This document shows, in pieces, positions 43,697 through 57,149 of a stretch of DNA of 64,000 bases. Every line of letters starts with the position of its first letter. The first letter of the stretch is position 1. Source of the DNA: Omphiscola glabra. Taxonomy: Eukaryota > Mollusca > Gastropoda > Lymnaeidae. Position numbers and translations under genes: made by a program. The DNA lies in contig OZ024807.1 in assembly GCA_964017045.1 (NCBI GenBank), positions 17,225,941 through 17,289,940 on the forward strand, in the 5' to 3' direction. The notes beneath the pieces were generated by a model that ran no database searches, was not told the DNA's origin, and worked only from the letters and a program-made list of their open reading frames with translations.

Positions 43697-46553
43697 ATGG
43701 CTGAGTATTTAGCATCAATTTTCGGAACAGAAAAGGATAAGTGAGTAATATGTCCACTGTTTAAGACTTTTAAGTGTAATGAATGTAGGTACTGAAAATG
43801 TATTGAAAGTTTAAGCTCTTACCATCCGATCATCAAGACTGAAGAGTTAATTGATTTTTAGTTAATAATATAATAAGTTAATAAGAATGAACTAAAAATA
43901 AAAAGCATACTCATAGGCCTAAGTATAAAATTATAAATAAGACTTAAGACCCGATGTCTAAATGAAGTGCCCTAAGATTGTACAGTTCTGTAAATTGAAA
44001 GAATCCGGTACCACCCTACCCTCTTTAATTTGGCCATTTTTGGGGAGGGGTAAATAAAAATAATTAACTAGGGTAATCTACCATTTGAGTGAGCATCAGC
44101 CAAGGAAAAATCCATTTTGTTGATCCAAATGACACTGATGTCCATACACAGGTTGCCACAAGCTGCGATTTTCTTCCTTCATATTTACAAAAGTTCATGT
44201 TCAGCAACCATTTTAGTTTTTGTGGCTTGGGCGAGAACTATAAATAATAAATCAATTGTTTAAATTTTGAAATTGTTTCACTTTTTCTATTAAATATAAT
44301 ATCTTGTATTAATTGTATTATACATGTGCTGAAATTAATATGTACTTAGACTTACAATGTCTTAAAAAAACATTTCCATCGTTGTGGATCTAATAATCAA
44401 TAACATAATAATTGTTTGAATAGCACTTCAAACCGGAACAAATGAATTTTTTCCTGGCCGACGCTCAGGTGGTAGATTACAAATTAAGATTAAGGCAATT
44501 AAGGAGATTATGATTAGTCGTCCTCATCATTAGTTTAATTTTTTTTTTTAAATTAGGCCAGTGATGGAAGAATGAGACCCGTTCTAAGTATATAGGTAGA
44601 GTGTAAAGCGCAAAACATACCATGAATTTTTCTTTCCTCATGTCCATGTAGGACATGTCTATGTATAAATTTCCTGGTGAATGTAGCAACTTTATTGTAT
44701 CCCTATAGATACATGCCATGGCAAGAAGTGTCAACTGCTTGTGGTTGCCCCCTTTCCCGACATAATTTCAGTGGGTACATATTTATTTTGCGGTGAACAT
44801 ACCAACTTTTTTGTATCCCTCTTGGCTCTTGGTTTGCGGCAAGAAGTTTTAACGACATGTTTTACTAGAGTCACACACTGTGTTAAGAAAACACATAAAT
44901 GTAAAGAAAAAGAGTTTACAAAATATTTTTGAAACATTCAAAATAATATAAATACAATTTACAGTTTTACAGAATATACTTTATTTCAGGTTTACTCAAA
45001 AAGTAAACTCCAAAATATTTCAGGAAAGTCAAAATTCTTTTTTGAACATGATCAGCAAACTGGCAAAATAGCCTCGCTTAAAAATATTATAATTAACCTC
45101 ACTTAAAATATTAATTTTAAAAAAGTCATTGATTAAAACATTCCTTCAACGTATTAATATAAAAAAGTTAACTTTAGCAACAATTCATGACTAAACAAAG
45201 GGAGTTATCTCATACACAGAAACTCGGGGTGGTATCGGACTCTACAAACTAGTCAATTATACTACGAAGACTAAGTCATATTTAAAGCTTTTAGTAGTTT
45301 TTAGCTTTTAGTCAGTTAGTGTTAGTTTGTCATTTAAAACGATTGCTTTATTTAACTTTCCTGTTTTTACAACCACCACACTATTCCACATGTGACACTG
45401 TAGGTACTGACTCCACTAACAACACACTATTCCACATGTGACACTGTAGGTACTGACTCCACTAACAACACACTATTCCACATGTGACACTGTAGGTACT
45501 GACTCCACTTACAACACACTAGCTCACTCACAGTTCCAAACTTAAGTAAAGTTTTTATTCTCTGACTAAAACCTACAGACTATTACACTATAGTCTAAAG
45601 TACTCAGTACACTAACATACGCCTATAGTTGCATTTGACTTTGATTTAGGCATATATATTTTTATTTACAAAAAAAAACATTTATCACCTGACATTATAA
45701 CTATTAATGAATTGATAAAAATAATAGATCAAGTTTAATTAGTGGCATGAATAAACTTTAGGCTTAAATCAATATTTTTAATATTCATTAAATATTTTAA
45801 AAATCAATGTTGCTCAGGAGAAACTCATTCAGATTTCAGTCATTACTAACAAATGGTGTTATGGCCTTATAAAATGTTAGTCTGATGTGAAACATTTAAC
45901 AAAGTAAAGACTAGGCGTAGCTTACTTGAGTAATGTATGACAATGATTAAAATTCATTTGGCCTATTTTTAATTATTAGCCGACTTAGCCCTAACATAAT
46001 GTTAGAAGAATGACATCACTGACTCACTTGACTAGACACCTATGTCTGATGTACCTGTACACTGTTTAGGAAATAAAAGTTGCTGGTAATTTTCAACTGT
46101 TTTGTACTATTTTAACATGGGCTAATATGGAAAACTGTGGCCTGGGCTCTCACTGTGTATGTAAGGCCCAAAATAAGAGTCACAGTGTTGGAATACACTA
46201 TTTGCATAGCTTCCATGCTAAAGGAGATGGGTTGGATCTTATTGGTTGTCCTAAGAATAATTCCCCCCCCCCCCCTTTTCTGCTCTAGGCTCTAGGGTTT
46301 TGTTTTTTATTTTTAACTATGCTAAAATTAATTAATATTTTGGACAATGTCAACTAACCTCATTTAGCCTAACATTGAGTGTACTCCTTAATCTGTATCT
46401 ATTGTTTCATGGACCTAAATAATTGCAAAAGTAAGGCTAACTGTTGTTTTTTTTAAACATATCAGAGTAAACTGTTCCTTCTACTTCAAAATTGGTGCCT
46501 GTCGACATGGAGACAGATGTTCTAGATTACACAATAGACCCACCTTCAGTCAG
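43697..46553 (+). CDS. U2AF1: U2AF1 exons 1-2: N-terminus and zinc finger 1
   Basis: Exon 1 (43697-43740) ends phase 2 in the Lys15 codon before GTGAGT; exon 2 (46466-46553) supplies [18 protein letters not shown] and SRLHN. Cys18-x8-Cys27-x5-Cys33-x3-His37 is a CCCH zinc finger. The start codon is chosen by family conservation. Confidence 0.95.
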
Positions 46554-49500
46554 GTATCTAACACTATCGTTTTAAAATAAATAGTTTCATATAGCCAGTA
46601 CAGGCCTTGATTACAATTAATACATATTTAATAAGTCAAGGCCTACAAGCATGACATACTGTTTTTTATATTCTGAGAATTTAAGTTCAATAAGTTATTT
46701 TATAACTTCATAATGCTAAACAATCTAATTGTTCATCACTTTGACTTAGTTTTGTTTTAATTTATCGGTACAGTTTTAAACGTTCAATGCCATATTCAAT
46801 TGAAATCTATCTGGCTTGTTTAAAAGAATTTCTCTACACATTTACAAAGAGTTTTTGAAAATTAACAAAAAATAAAATACATTTTTTTATATGATGCTGC
46901 ACATAGAATCCTTCCTTAGTACATATAAAAGCTTTTACAAAAGCCTATGTTTCAACACATTGAAAAAATTACCAAAATCATTTTTATTTTATCATAATTA
47001 TTGCTCTGTTTCATTGTTTTAATATGATTGGCACACAATAAGTTTTTTAAATTTTTCACTTTTTTCATTTCAGACAATCCTGCTGCAGAATTTATATTTA
47101 AACCCACAAAATGCTGCATTAACAGCAGATGGATCACATAGTAAGTTGATATAGTAATCCACTAAGCAATGGGTGTTTGTTTAGATATATTAAATTCAGT
47201 TTTTGTCATAATGGAAACCCATTACATTGTTAAATTGTTCTTTTTAAAATATTTATTTTTATTGAAAAAGTTGATTACTTGTAACTTTAATGATTGATCT
47301 GTAGTTAATTGATGGTCAGAGAATTCCTAATTGATTGTAATAAGTTTTTTGGGACCGATTGATTTCAATTGATTAATTAAGAGATGTAAATTTCCCCTCC
47401 CTTTTGTCTCTTGTTTTTTTACTTTCTGCGACATCATCAGTGGTTAAACGTGACGTGGTGGATACCTAAAATTATTACGCTATTTTTCCTAAGCTGTCAA
47501 GACTTCAGTAGTATGATATGGAGTAACAAATTTCTAAGACTAAGATGTTTTTGTTTGGTTATTTCCTAGCCTTTAAAACTTTGTTCGCCCGATATGTCAG
47601 ATGACTCTCTCTTTTAAACCATAGCGTTTGATTGCTCACAATATTTTAGTTTGTAAATGATGTCTGTGAACATTTAAATCACAATTAACTGTGCTTGCTC
47701 TCAAGGGATTAAATTGATTAAAAGTATTTATTTTTCATTTGGGGGAGTGAGTAAAGATCCAATATGTGTATTATAGTTCAGTCTTAATGTTTCATTTAAG
47801 ATATTAGAAACACATGTACCAACAACATAGGCAGTAAGTGAGGTTGTGAACAGTGACAGCTTAGGCCAGGGGTCGGCAACCTTTTATTCATTTAATAGCC
47901 ACTTTAAAAAAGTATATTTTCTAGGAATATATTTTGGGGCCGTATAATTATTTTTAAAAAAGTATATTTTCTTATGAGCTATTGTCCACACTCTAATTAA
48001 GTTACTAATACTATGTTAGATTTATGATTTCTTTTTTTGGCAATGAAAAGAAGAATATTATTTTGTCTCAAAAGGTAAATTATTATATATTTTATTTAAC
48101 TTTGAGGTAAATAATTTTAAAATGAAAGATAGTATGTCTACTTATCTCACATATAAGAGGGCTAGTTTCAACTGGTGCTGCTTGGCATCATAAATAATGC
48201 ATGGACACTTGGTTGACATCAGCCGTTTGGGAAAGTGATGCACTTTGTAAATAAATGGTATAGTTTGAGCCGGACTACTAAGCCATTAAAAGTTTCTTTG
48301 CAGATGATGGTATGCTTGTCATAGTAGCCATAGGAGGCGTGTTCCTCATCAAAGAGCAAGTTTTAAATTTTTGAGTTACAGTGGCACTTGCTTCTATTTC
48401 TTGATCCGCATATTGTCACAGTGATTAACCATTTCTCCCAGTAACCCTATTAGTAGCACTATAATAATAATAATAAATTAGGAAATATTATAAAATACCT
48501 AAAATGTATAATTAGAAAAGGCAGTTCAATTTCAAACCTAAATAAAAAGTAACCCTGCCCTATAAATCTCTCTTAAGGACTGAAGCCATCAGTTGTTATA
48601 TAACTTTTAAATAATTTTTTAAAACTTATTGATAAAAAATTATTAAGTATCAAATGCCTTTACTATTTCACATAAAAAGAGCTTTATGCCTTTAAAAGCT
48701 CAGAGTAAATTAACTATTTGCATTTACTTCTACCAGTACAACTATTTGAAAAAAGTAGCCAAGATTAACTTCATGGCCAACCACCATACTATGCTTCCCA
48801 CGTTGCCAGGCTGTGAAGCACCCCTAGTAATATGTCCCAAAAACTAAAACATCAAAATGGCATTGTGATGGGATTGGTATATTAACAACCTTAACCGCCC
48901 GAGGCAATCATCGCTGCTCTATAATTTGGGTTTGAGGTTAGAAAGTAAAGTATTGCAGAACCACTTGTGGTTTTCTCAGAGCTTAATAGTCATTTGATGA
49001 TTACGTTGTTTGTTTATCATCTCTATTAATATTTCTATTTCATTTTTCATATTATCTTTTGCAAATACCATTCTACCAGCTATGAATTTAATTTCACTCT
49101 TATATTTTCAGCGAGATGTTGGGCCACATATATTTAATCCATTTATAATAATTTCAATCAGTCCTATATTGCATAACACTAAAAGTTTCTCTCTTCATAT
49201 TTAAGCCACAGTTGATTGAGTCTAGGCCATGGTCCGATCTGCTTGAGATATAAGGTGACTTTAAAATAAATTTGTATCAAGGTGCACATATTTTTAACCA
49301 AATGTAAGCATTCTATAAATGCAAGCAAAATTTGCTTTGCTTTATAGAATCCTTATCAGCATGATAAGTAATAAAAGCCTTTGTAAAATATATGTCTGTT
49401 CAAGCATCTTGAATTCATTTACCGAATTTGTGGCTTTTTTAAAGTGAAAACTGGTCCAATTTAATTTTCTTTATTTTTTTTAAATTTTTCTTTTTTTTGT

Positions 49501-52500
49501 TGCAGTATTAGTTGATGATATGGAAGCTCAGCAAGAGTATGATGCTTTTTTTGAAGAAGTTTTCACTGAGCTTGAAGACAAGGTGGGCATCCCAATTTCT
49601 CATATAGCCCCATAGCCCATTTTTGTCAAAACTTTGTCATATTTGTGTTATAATGTAATTCACAATATTACACATTTCTTCTTTAACAAGCTGCAAAAAA
49701 TATTGAAAGATGTTAGATGATGTTAAAACTTGAAAATAAATTTGCTATTTGTTTTTACACAATGTTAGTGATAGTTAAATTAAAATAGATTTAAGAATTA
49801 TTTTAAATGGAAAAGTGGCAAAAGTACCAGAATTTAAACATTGTAAAAAAAACCTTGATCAGCATATATCTGGAAAATGATTTCACCATAATGACATTCG
49901 GGTGTGTTTTAATAAATGTAGTTTTTAATTTATTTTAAAACATTAAAAGTTTGTAATTTATTTTAAAACATTAGCGTCAGTCCAAGCTTGATGATTTCAA
50001 CACTTTTCCCATAAGTAAAATACTTTATTCTCATGGCCCCTCATATCTATTTTAAAACGAGTAGGCTTCTGTGTAAGCAGTACTGCTAACGGGGATGCCT
50101 CTCAGACTCACTTTCAAGTTCTGATGAAGGCAGTTTACTACGTTAATCGAAAACAGATTATTCATGCATTATCTGTATGGGACATCTGGACCCATTTTTT
50201 TGAAGCCTGCATTTTATATCTTTCAAAATAGTATGTAGGCTTCTCATCTAAGATTACATATATGTTTATCTCTACATCTCATCACTGCTAAATTTGCATC
50301 AACTGTTCAGGATCTGTATTTTATTATTTGAATGTCATACTATACAATGCTGATTTACAAAGCCATCTTGATCCAAACATTGAACAAACTTTTTTGAATT
50401 TTAAGTTTTTAACTTGAATGTTTTGAGGTGCCTGTTCTTACCAAAAATTGCTATATATTTATGGTACATCTGTGACTAAAAGAATATATCAAGACTGAAA
50501 AGTCAGCACGTCATCTTTGTTTTTTATTGAATTTGTAAGGTTTATGTTTCCATGACTTGTGATCACTTGATAAATAGGTTTTTACAGTCAGCTGACTTTT
50601 CTTATTATTAATTATAAATCAATAGTTTTCGTAATGATTTACATAAGGCCATTTACAGAGTTTGGTTTAAAACAATAACTATGGCAAACCTAAATTCTTC
50701 ATTTATTCATTCCCCACATGTAGAGTTTGTGGATTTGGGTGCCCAGCCTTGCTTTAGAATAGATCCTGTCATAGAATAAATGTCACAAATATGTTTTATT
50801 GTTGTTAGTCAAGAATTTATGTTTGGATTCTCCGCTACATGAATCTCCTTTAATGTACAATTTTGTTGAATGTCTCTAGATTACTTAGACACGAACAATC
50901 TGTGTCAATATAACAATATATGTTAAGCTTTTATAATAATTTTGCATAATACATAAGTAGACATTTCGGCACATGCCTTCATCAGTACAACAACAAAGGA
51001 TTTAAAAATGTATAAAGTAACTTTTAAAATGAGTATCTATTCTATAATATGTATAATCTAATATTGACTGCATCTTAAAAAAGATGCCGACTACATCCTG
51101 AAAAGGCTGCCAAACATTCGCATAATCTTCCCATTTTAATCCTGAAATCAACTGCATGCATTGTTATTCACTTTATTAAGTCAAGTTTAACAACAAACTT
51201 TACTTTTAACTCAAGCTAAACTAAATTTTTCTGAACAACATCACATAAATGATTTATAATGTTGTGACAGAAACACATAAATAATAAATAAATTGCTACC
51301 TTTGATATTTTACTGTATATGAATTTGCTAAAAACTGGAAAACTTTTTACAAATGATTCAATTTTACAACAAAAACAAAGTTACTGATGGTTTAAAAAAA
51401 ACAGTAAATATCAAATTTCACTACATAAATCTCAGAAAGTTTATCCTATAATTATGCTAGTTCTAATTTATCTCCCAATTAGTTTTGAATGGTATAGAAG
51501 AATTTAATTTTTATTTGCTTCACTTATAATTATAATATTTCTTTATAAAAATTAAGAATACATGTTGGCCAAGATTCTAATATGTTAGTTTTACTTTTTC
51601 TAACAAAATTTAATAGGTTTTAAATTATTGATTGATTTATTTTCCTGCTAGTATGGAGAGATTGAAGAAATGAATGTCTGTGACAACTTGGGGGATCATC
51701 TAGTAGGGAATGTGTATGTTAAGTTTCGGCGGGAGCAAGATGCTGAGAAGGCTGTAGCCGAACTCAACAACCGCTGGTTCAATGGAAGGCCAGTTAATTG
51801 CGAATTGTCACCTGTTACTGATTTTAGAGAAGCTTGCTGTAGGCAATATGAAATGGGGTATGTGTTTGTCAGTTTTGGATTGTAAACAAGTCAGACGCCA
51901 ACTGTTTCTTCATATTTCTAATTCTAAATGATGTCTGCTATATATTTGGAATAATAAAATCATCAGTATAGATAGTGATGCAATAGAATGTAGTTGTCTC
52001 ATTATCATTTCATACTCTATAATAGTTTTGGTGTACAAGGTTTTAAAAAGCTTTTGGGAATTTAGATACCTAATTCAGATTAAGTGAATGTAACCCTGAA
52101 ATTTATTGGTATAATATTATTAAAATGTTATTTTAATTTGTTCTCAAAATATTTATTTTTGAAATGTTCATTGATTGCTTTTCTTTAACAAACATAACAA
52201 TTAACGAAGTTAGAAAGCGGTTGTTGCTCCTAACATGTAGGTAATGATTAAGCTCTGTGTTTTTGTTCTCCATTTTTTTAGGGAATGCACTCGTGGTGGT
52301 TTCTGTAATTTTATGCACCTAAAGCCCATATCTCGAGAACTGAGAAGGGAACTATATGGACGAGGACGTAAAAGAAGTAGCAAGAGGTTAGTTTGATGTT
52401 GTAATTTCATTATTACAAAGGTAGCCCACAAAGTGTCAAGTGCATTTACTCTGCATTGTTTTGTCCATTATTGTGATTTTGATAGAAATCACTAAAATTG

Positions 52501-53890
52501 CAAAACCTTATAGAAAATGACTGGACAACAGACCATATGGTATGAATTAGGACGTTGGTGAACTATTACTATTATAAGATGAACCTGGTCTTGACCCTTA
52601 AGCAGGAAGTACAGTTATTATCCACCACTTTCAATGTCTTCAACTCACAGCCATACTGACTATTGGGTCCTTTTTATCATGTATATGGTTTTCTGACACA
52701 ACAATTTTTTGGCTTTTTTAGGTTTTCTTACCTTAAACATCTTATCTTTTCCCTATCAGTACTTGAACTGGTGCTAGAACTCTGTTATTCTCTGCTGCTT
52801 TCACTATGTTACTTTCAGTACTATCACATGTAATGTTTGTCAATGTCAGAATAGTGCCTCATCTTTTGTGTTACTTTGTTGCGCACCTCTTTTGGCCTTT
52901 AATCAATTCAAGACAGCACTGGTTATGGTAATGTGTATGCCTGAGAAGAGACCAGGGCAAGGAATAATGTGAATTTTCACTAACTGTCCGGTTGGGCAAA
53001 GAAAAGTCTGTTTTATTACCACCCTATTGCGGCATGAAATAGTGGTACATAAAGTCGAATCTGTATCTAAACATTATTTTTTACTGAACCTGGTTTTCAA
53101 AGCCATGTTGTTACAGATAACCAAATCATCTACGCATATGCGCAAGTCACCCCAAGTTATGCCTGGGTGAACCAGCCTTTAAACAATATTTCATAGTGAC
53201 CCAAACAGGACCGTACTATTTGCTACCTTGTTTTCTCTATGTTTTGCAATGTCAAGAAGGGAATCCAGCCTCTAGACAACCTGCCGTCACAATGGCAAAA
53301 AAATTATCTTCATAATCACTTTCAAAGTTTAAAATGTCAAATAAATGTTGCCTTTATTTTGAAGGTCGGCATCTGAGTCCTATAATGTTCTTAGGATTTC
53401 AATGCAATTCAAAATATCCATGATAAAGATACTTAAATCTTTTGCTTTTTAAAAAATTTCTATTTGAAAGAAGTAAAACTATTTTAGGGAATATTTCCCC
53501 CTCAAAAAAATGGAATACTTGTGAATTGCAATTAAATGTTAATTACTGTAACGGTTGTTTGGAAATTTAGGGGGTTTAAAATTAGTTTGAATATATGTCA
53601 AGTTGGTGGTCTTTTACCCTTATCAAGTATTGCCTTTGTAACAAAAATATCATGAGGAAAAAATTACCCTAATGTGTTAAAAGCCCTGGGTGCTAACTAT
53701 TATTGATAGACAAACCTCTGGAGCCCTTGATTTATTTAATATTCAATGTAAATGTAACCTAAATCTTTTTCTCAGGTCAAGATCAAGATCTCCTCCTACG
53801 AGTAGCAGTCGTCGCAGAACCCGTTCACGAAGCAGGGACCGTCGTGATAAAAGGAGATCGCGATCAAGGGACAGGCATGGTCGATTTTGA
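43697..53890 (+). CDS. U2AF1: Splicing factor U2AF 35 kDa subunit (U2AF1), complete, 7 exons, 233 aa
   Basis: Exons: 43697-43740, 46466-46553, 47074-47140, 49506-49582, 51652-51857, 52282-52386, 53776-53890; total 702 nt, all phases consistent. The protein is the small subunit of the nuclear U2AF heterodimer, which reads the 3' splice-site AG while the large subunit binds the polypyrimidine tract. It starts [15 protein letters not shown], as in animals generally. Then come CCCH zinc finger 1 (residues about 18-37), a UHM-type RRM with the NNRWFNG motif, zinc finger 2 (about 153-176) and an Arg/Ser tail ending DRHGRF. Ser34 and Gln157, positions known from human disease variants, are both conserved. 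The tail lacks the poly-Gly stretch of the human protein; length is 233 versus about 240. Its introns hold interspersed but no large tandem repeats, unlike the Ig genes. Confidence 0.97.
45366..45512. repeat. 46-bp repeat, three copies, in U2AF1 intron 1
   Basis: Unit cactattccacatgtgacac followed by tgtaggtactgactccacta acaaca. It is the only tandem repeat of note within U2AF1. Confidence 0.9.
47074..47140 (+). CDS. U2AF1: U2AF1 exon 3, 67 nt, resembling the vertebrate U2AF35b alternative exon
   Basis: The exon encodes [20 protein letters not shown] then SH. Vertebrate U2AF1 has two mutually exclusive 67-nt exons here; this one is closer to the b form (TILIQN, TADGSH) than to the a form (TIALLN, SADGLR). 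I found no second 67-nt exon in the flanking introns. Confidence 0.9.
49506..51857 (+). CDS. U2AF1: U2AF1 exons 4-5: UHM domain
   Basis: Exon 4 (49506-49582) encodes [14 protein letters not shown], part of the acidic helix; exon 5 (51652-51857) encodes [20 protein letters not shown], the [11 protein letters not shown]-like strand and the NNRWFNG loop that binds the tryptophan of the large subunit. Exon 5 ends phase 2 in ATGGG before GTATGT. Confidence 0.95.
50880..51000. repeat. Interspersed repeat in U2AF1 intron 4
   Basis: Shares its first 60 bp with 14308-14366 and continues with acatttcggcacatgccttc and atcagtac, a phrase that often marks invertebrate interspersed repeats. No coding content. 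Confidence 0.55.
52282..53890 (+). CDS. U2AF1: U2AF1 exons 6-7: zinc finger 2 and RS tail
   Basis: Exon 6 (52282-52386) gives [20 protein letters not shown] and [10 protein letters not shown]; with exon 5 it completes the second CCCH finger. Exon 7 (53776-53890) encodes an Arg/Ser-rich tail with RSRSRSPP and RSRSRDRR and stops at TGA 53888-53890. Confidence 0.95.
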
Positions 53891-54464
53891 ATAAACAGAA
53901 ATAACAGAACTCGTACTTTCTTCTTAATAGCTAGCTAAATTTATATTTCAAATCATTTCTCTGCATCTTTGGAGCATCTTTTTTTCTTACGATTGTAATT
54001 TAAGAAGAATAAATAATTAGTTAGAAATTATTTTGTAAAAACATTTATCATGCATTTAAGGCACAATTTTAAGAACATTTTTTTACAAAAATATTTTTCA
54101 TTATCATATGTCATGATTTTTAAACAAGCAATTATTTGCCTATTTTGATTTTAATTTTGCGATTTCATAACAGAACGCTGAAACAATTGTTATATTTGAT
54201 TACCATTTGTACTGTTTGTTTTTGTGTTTGTTTACATTGCTACCATGGTACCCGTCAAACATTATATTAATGAAACTATTTAATTTAAAAAGTAAAAAAA
54301 AAACCAGAATAAATGTTTGTTTTTTAGTTTAAATTTAAAAAGCAACCCCCTTTTATCCATATTATAATAATTGGAATGTTTAAAATTTGCTCTCCACAAG
54401 GGTCCCCTTTATTATTTAATTTAATGATTTGTGATTTACATAAATATTAGTTATTTTATTGTGA

Positions 54465-54470
54465 AATAAA
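54465..54470 (+). terminator. Probable U2AF1 poly(A) signal AATAAA
   Basis: AATAAA followed by a T/G-rich stretch (tggctgtcatttttgttttc). Other AATAAA copies lie at 53890, 54008 and 54308, so alternative 3' ends are possible; the first overlaps the stop codon and is unlikely to be used. Confidence 0.4.
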
Positions 54471-55039
54471 ATTCTGAATTTTATTTTCTGGCTGTCATTT
54501 TTGTTTTCTTTGTACCATATTTCAAGTTGATGGTATATTTTGGCTAATATCTTTGTAATATGTTAAGAACTTCTCCATTGTGGCAGCAGGGATCATTTCT
54601 TGAGAAAATGTTAAATTCCTGTACCATAGCTTTTTCAGATCAAAGATAAATGTCACTTTCATTCAGATTAGATGACTTGAAAAGAAAATGCACAAAAAAA
54701 GACTTTTTTAATATTTTAAAAAAAAGAAATACTTACAAATACATCCTGCAGTTAAAGTTAATAAAGTTCTTTAATGCATTAAACTTAAACATGTCATTGT
54801 GCAATCTGTTTTCAAATTATATTTCATCATAAAAGAATGACTTTTAAAGTACCGGTAGTGATATTTTATGTTATATGATTATGTGTTAATAATTATTTTT
54901 GTACGACGGCACCTTGCTATAAAAAATATAGGTGTAGCATAACGTTTAAAATAATCTATTCCATAAATGTTGAGCTAAATAAAATTCAAATTTTAACAAA
55001 ATTATTATTATAATTATTTTTTACAAGAATAAAAAGATT

Positions 55040-55640
55040 AACGGGTGCGTATAAATTGTGCATTAATTATAATTACATCGAAACCGTTTGCATTTTCATT
55101 AAATGTGTATCTTGCATATGCTGATGACATAGCACTGTTAGGGAAAAGTAATAAAAACATATCGAAAGCCTTTAATAAGTTAGAAGACATATCACTACAA
55201 CTACAAGCACACTGTAATCGGCGGAGCAAGTAAAACTTGGCCCTTAAGAAAAACGTCAGAAAACGTATTAAATACATGGGAGAGAAATGCTCTCCAGAAA
55301 AAATGTGGATCAACAAAGGATGGAGAATACAAACCAACCAGGAATTCTATAGCCTATTCGGGACCCCAAACTAGTAGCATAAATTTAAAAAAAGGGCGGG
55401 CTACAATGGGCGGGACATTTAGAAAGAATGACAGATGAGTGAAGAGGATGCACCACAAACACCTCGGAGAAAAAACAGCTCAAATGCAGATCTAGGCTTA
55501 GATGGATGATGTGGGAAAAAGATCATGGAAAAGAAAAGGATCGGTTAGGTCTGGGGGCAAGGAAGTGGTGAGGCAGGCCAAAGATCTACATGTGCTGTGG
55601 CGATGCATGGATGGATTAAATGTGCTACTTTTGTAACACA
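55040..55640 (+). mobile_element. Decayed LINE fragment, same family, plus strand
   Basis: VYLAYADDIALLGKSNKN followed by KLEDISLQLQAHCN gives the YADD region. Further along, frames read LQWAGHLERMTDE and KEVVRQAKDLHVLWRCMDG, the conserved C-terminal tail of the element. Several stops and frameshifts are present. Confidence 0.8.
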
Positions 55641-56076
55641 GTTTCCTGAGTAACAGAGTTTAAAAAAAAAAAAATTATAAATAATTAGCCATTTTTTAAA
55701 TTAAATTCCCAACTTCTTTTCTCTTTTAATATCAGAATGAAAAAAATACGCCTAACCTACTTGCACCCATTTCTTAACATTTTCATGTGACGTCACTCAT
55801 CTACTTAAGTTACTTGACCAAAAAATGCATTCAAAAATCCCAATAAGTGATTTCATTTAGTTCCCATTGAACACAGCCTTACAATTACAGCCATACATAA
55901 GGATCTGAAGAATTATTATTTGTGATAAAACCTTAAATTGAAAGTGGTGTTTAACTTTCTGTTGTGAAAGTAGTTTTCATTTTCAAAGATGTCCCTTTTT
56001 TACCTTAAATTAAACGTGTTTAAAAAAATTAAATAACAAATTCATGGGGGTTCGGGATCTCTCCAATATTTTTGTG

Positions 56077-56104
56077 ACCGGGGGGGGGGGGGGGGGGGGT
56101 GGGG
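56077..56104. repeat. Long poly-G tract
   Basis: A run of more than 20 G bases, then T and four G. It separates AT-rich DNA from a non-coding block that follows. Confidence 0.9.
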
Positions 56105-56689
56105 TTAAACATTGTCATTAGCGTGACACACTTTATAGCTGGCCACGAAAGCAAATTTGATACAGATTATACGAGTAAACGAATTATCAGTCAAATGGCT
56201 AAAACGAAACTTTAAACTCAAGACCAATTGGATTGTTAGAATTAAAGCCTCATTACAATTAAAGAGGGGAGACCATACAGTACTCGTGTAAACCAATCAT
56301 TGCAGTATTTGTCCGCTGTTTTGGTGTAACAGCCCATGGTCGTAGTAATGAGGCAGACACAACACCTTAAGTACGCCAATGGCTTACTATAATTAACTTT
56401 GAGTAAGACTTTTCTAGTATAGTCTTAAAGAAATGAAGAAAAAATGCTGCATTCCATGCCGCAAAATATACTTGAAGCTAAAAAATGGTATTTCAAATAC
56501 TCTATATTCATGTATCTTTGATTATAATTTCATGTCATATTATCATGAGGTATGACCCTATATTATTACACTAATTTATTGTCAGTTGCGTAGCCAGGTT
56601 TTGAAACTAGGGGACCGTCTATTAAGTATGTCACGCTCCATATGTTCTAGGAAAGATTTTTAGTTTGCCACAGGGTGGGGTGTGTAAAG

Positions 56690-56975
56690 ATCATATATGA
56701 AGTCACACATTACCCCACAGAAGCCAGGCCGATTAATTAGAGCCAAACAGTCACTTAACACTGACTTAACATCTGACAACCCCATGAGAAATTACACCCG
56801 AAACAATAACAAATGCTTCACTGTGCCTCGGAGTAACACAGTGCAACATAAGCAGTCATTCTTTCCACGCACCATAATTGCTTGGAACAACCTGGACAAT
56901 ACCGCCGTGTACTCGACAACGATCGAAAGCTTCAAGGCCGCCCTGGCATCTGCTAGGAGCCGTTAGATTGGCAAC
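56690..56975 (+). mobile_element. LINE 3'-end coding fragment
   Basis: An open stretch reads FTVPRSNTVQHKQSFFPRTI then AWNNLDNTAV and SFKAALAS, the C-terminal signature common in invertebrate non-LTR retrotransposons (fpR-t-xx-WN-L). No upstream catalytic part is attached here. It is a different family from the YADDIALLGKS copies. Confidence 0.75.
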
Positions 56976-57149
56976 ATCGCTTCCCCAACCGTTGCACATA
57001 TGCCAGTATATGGATGCAGCAACGTACCGAACCAGAACCAGAACCATACATAGGCTATATATTATATATCCTGAAATTGACATTATTTTTCAACTTTCTG
57101 TTGTGATGAAGAGTATAGTAATTAAATGCTTATCAGACCTTTCTTAACG

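Noticed and set aside
47867..47905. CAGGGGTCGGCAACC, a hAT-like left end in U2AF1 intron 3
   Set aside because: No matching inverted right end was found nearby.
51670..51885. A stand-alone 71-residue RNA-binding protein
   Set aside because: It is U2AF1 exon 5 read through its donor into the intron.
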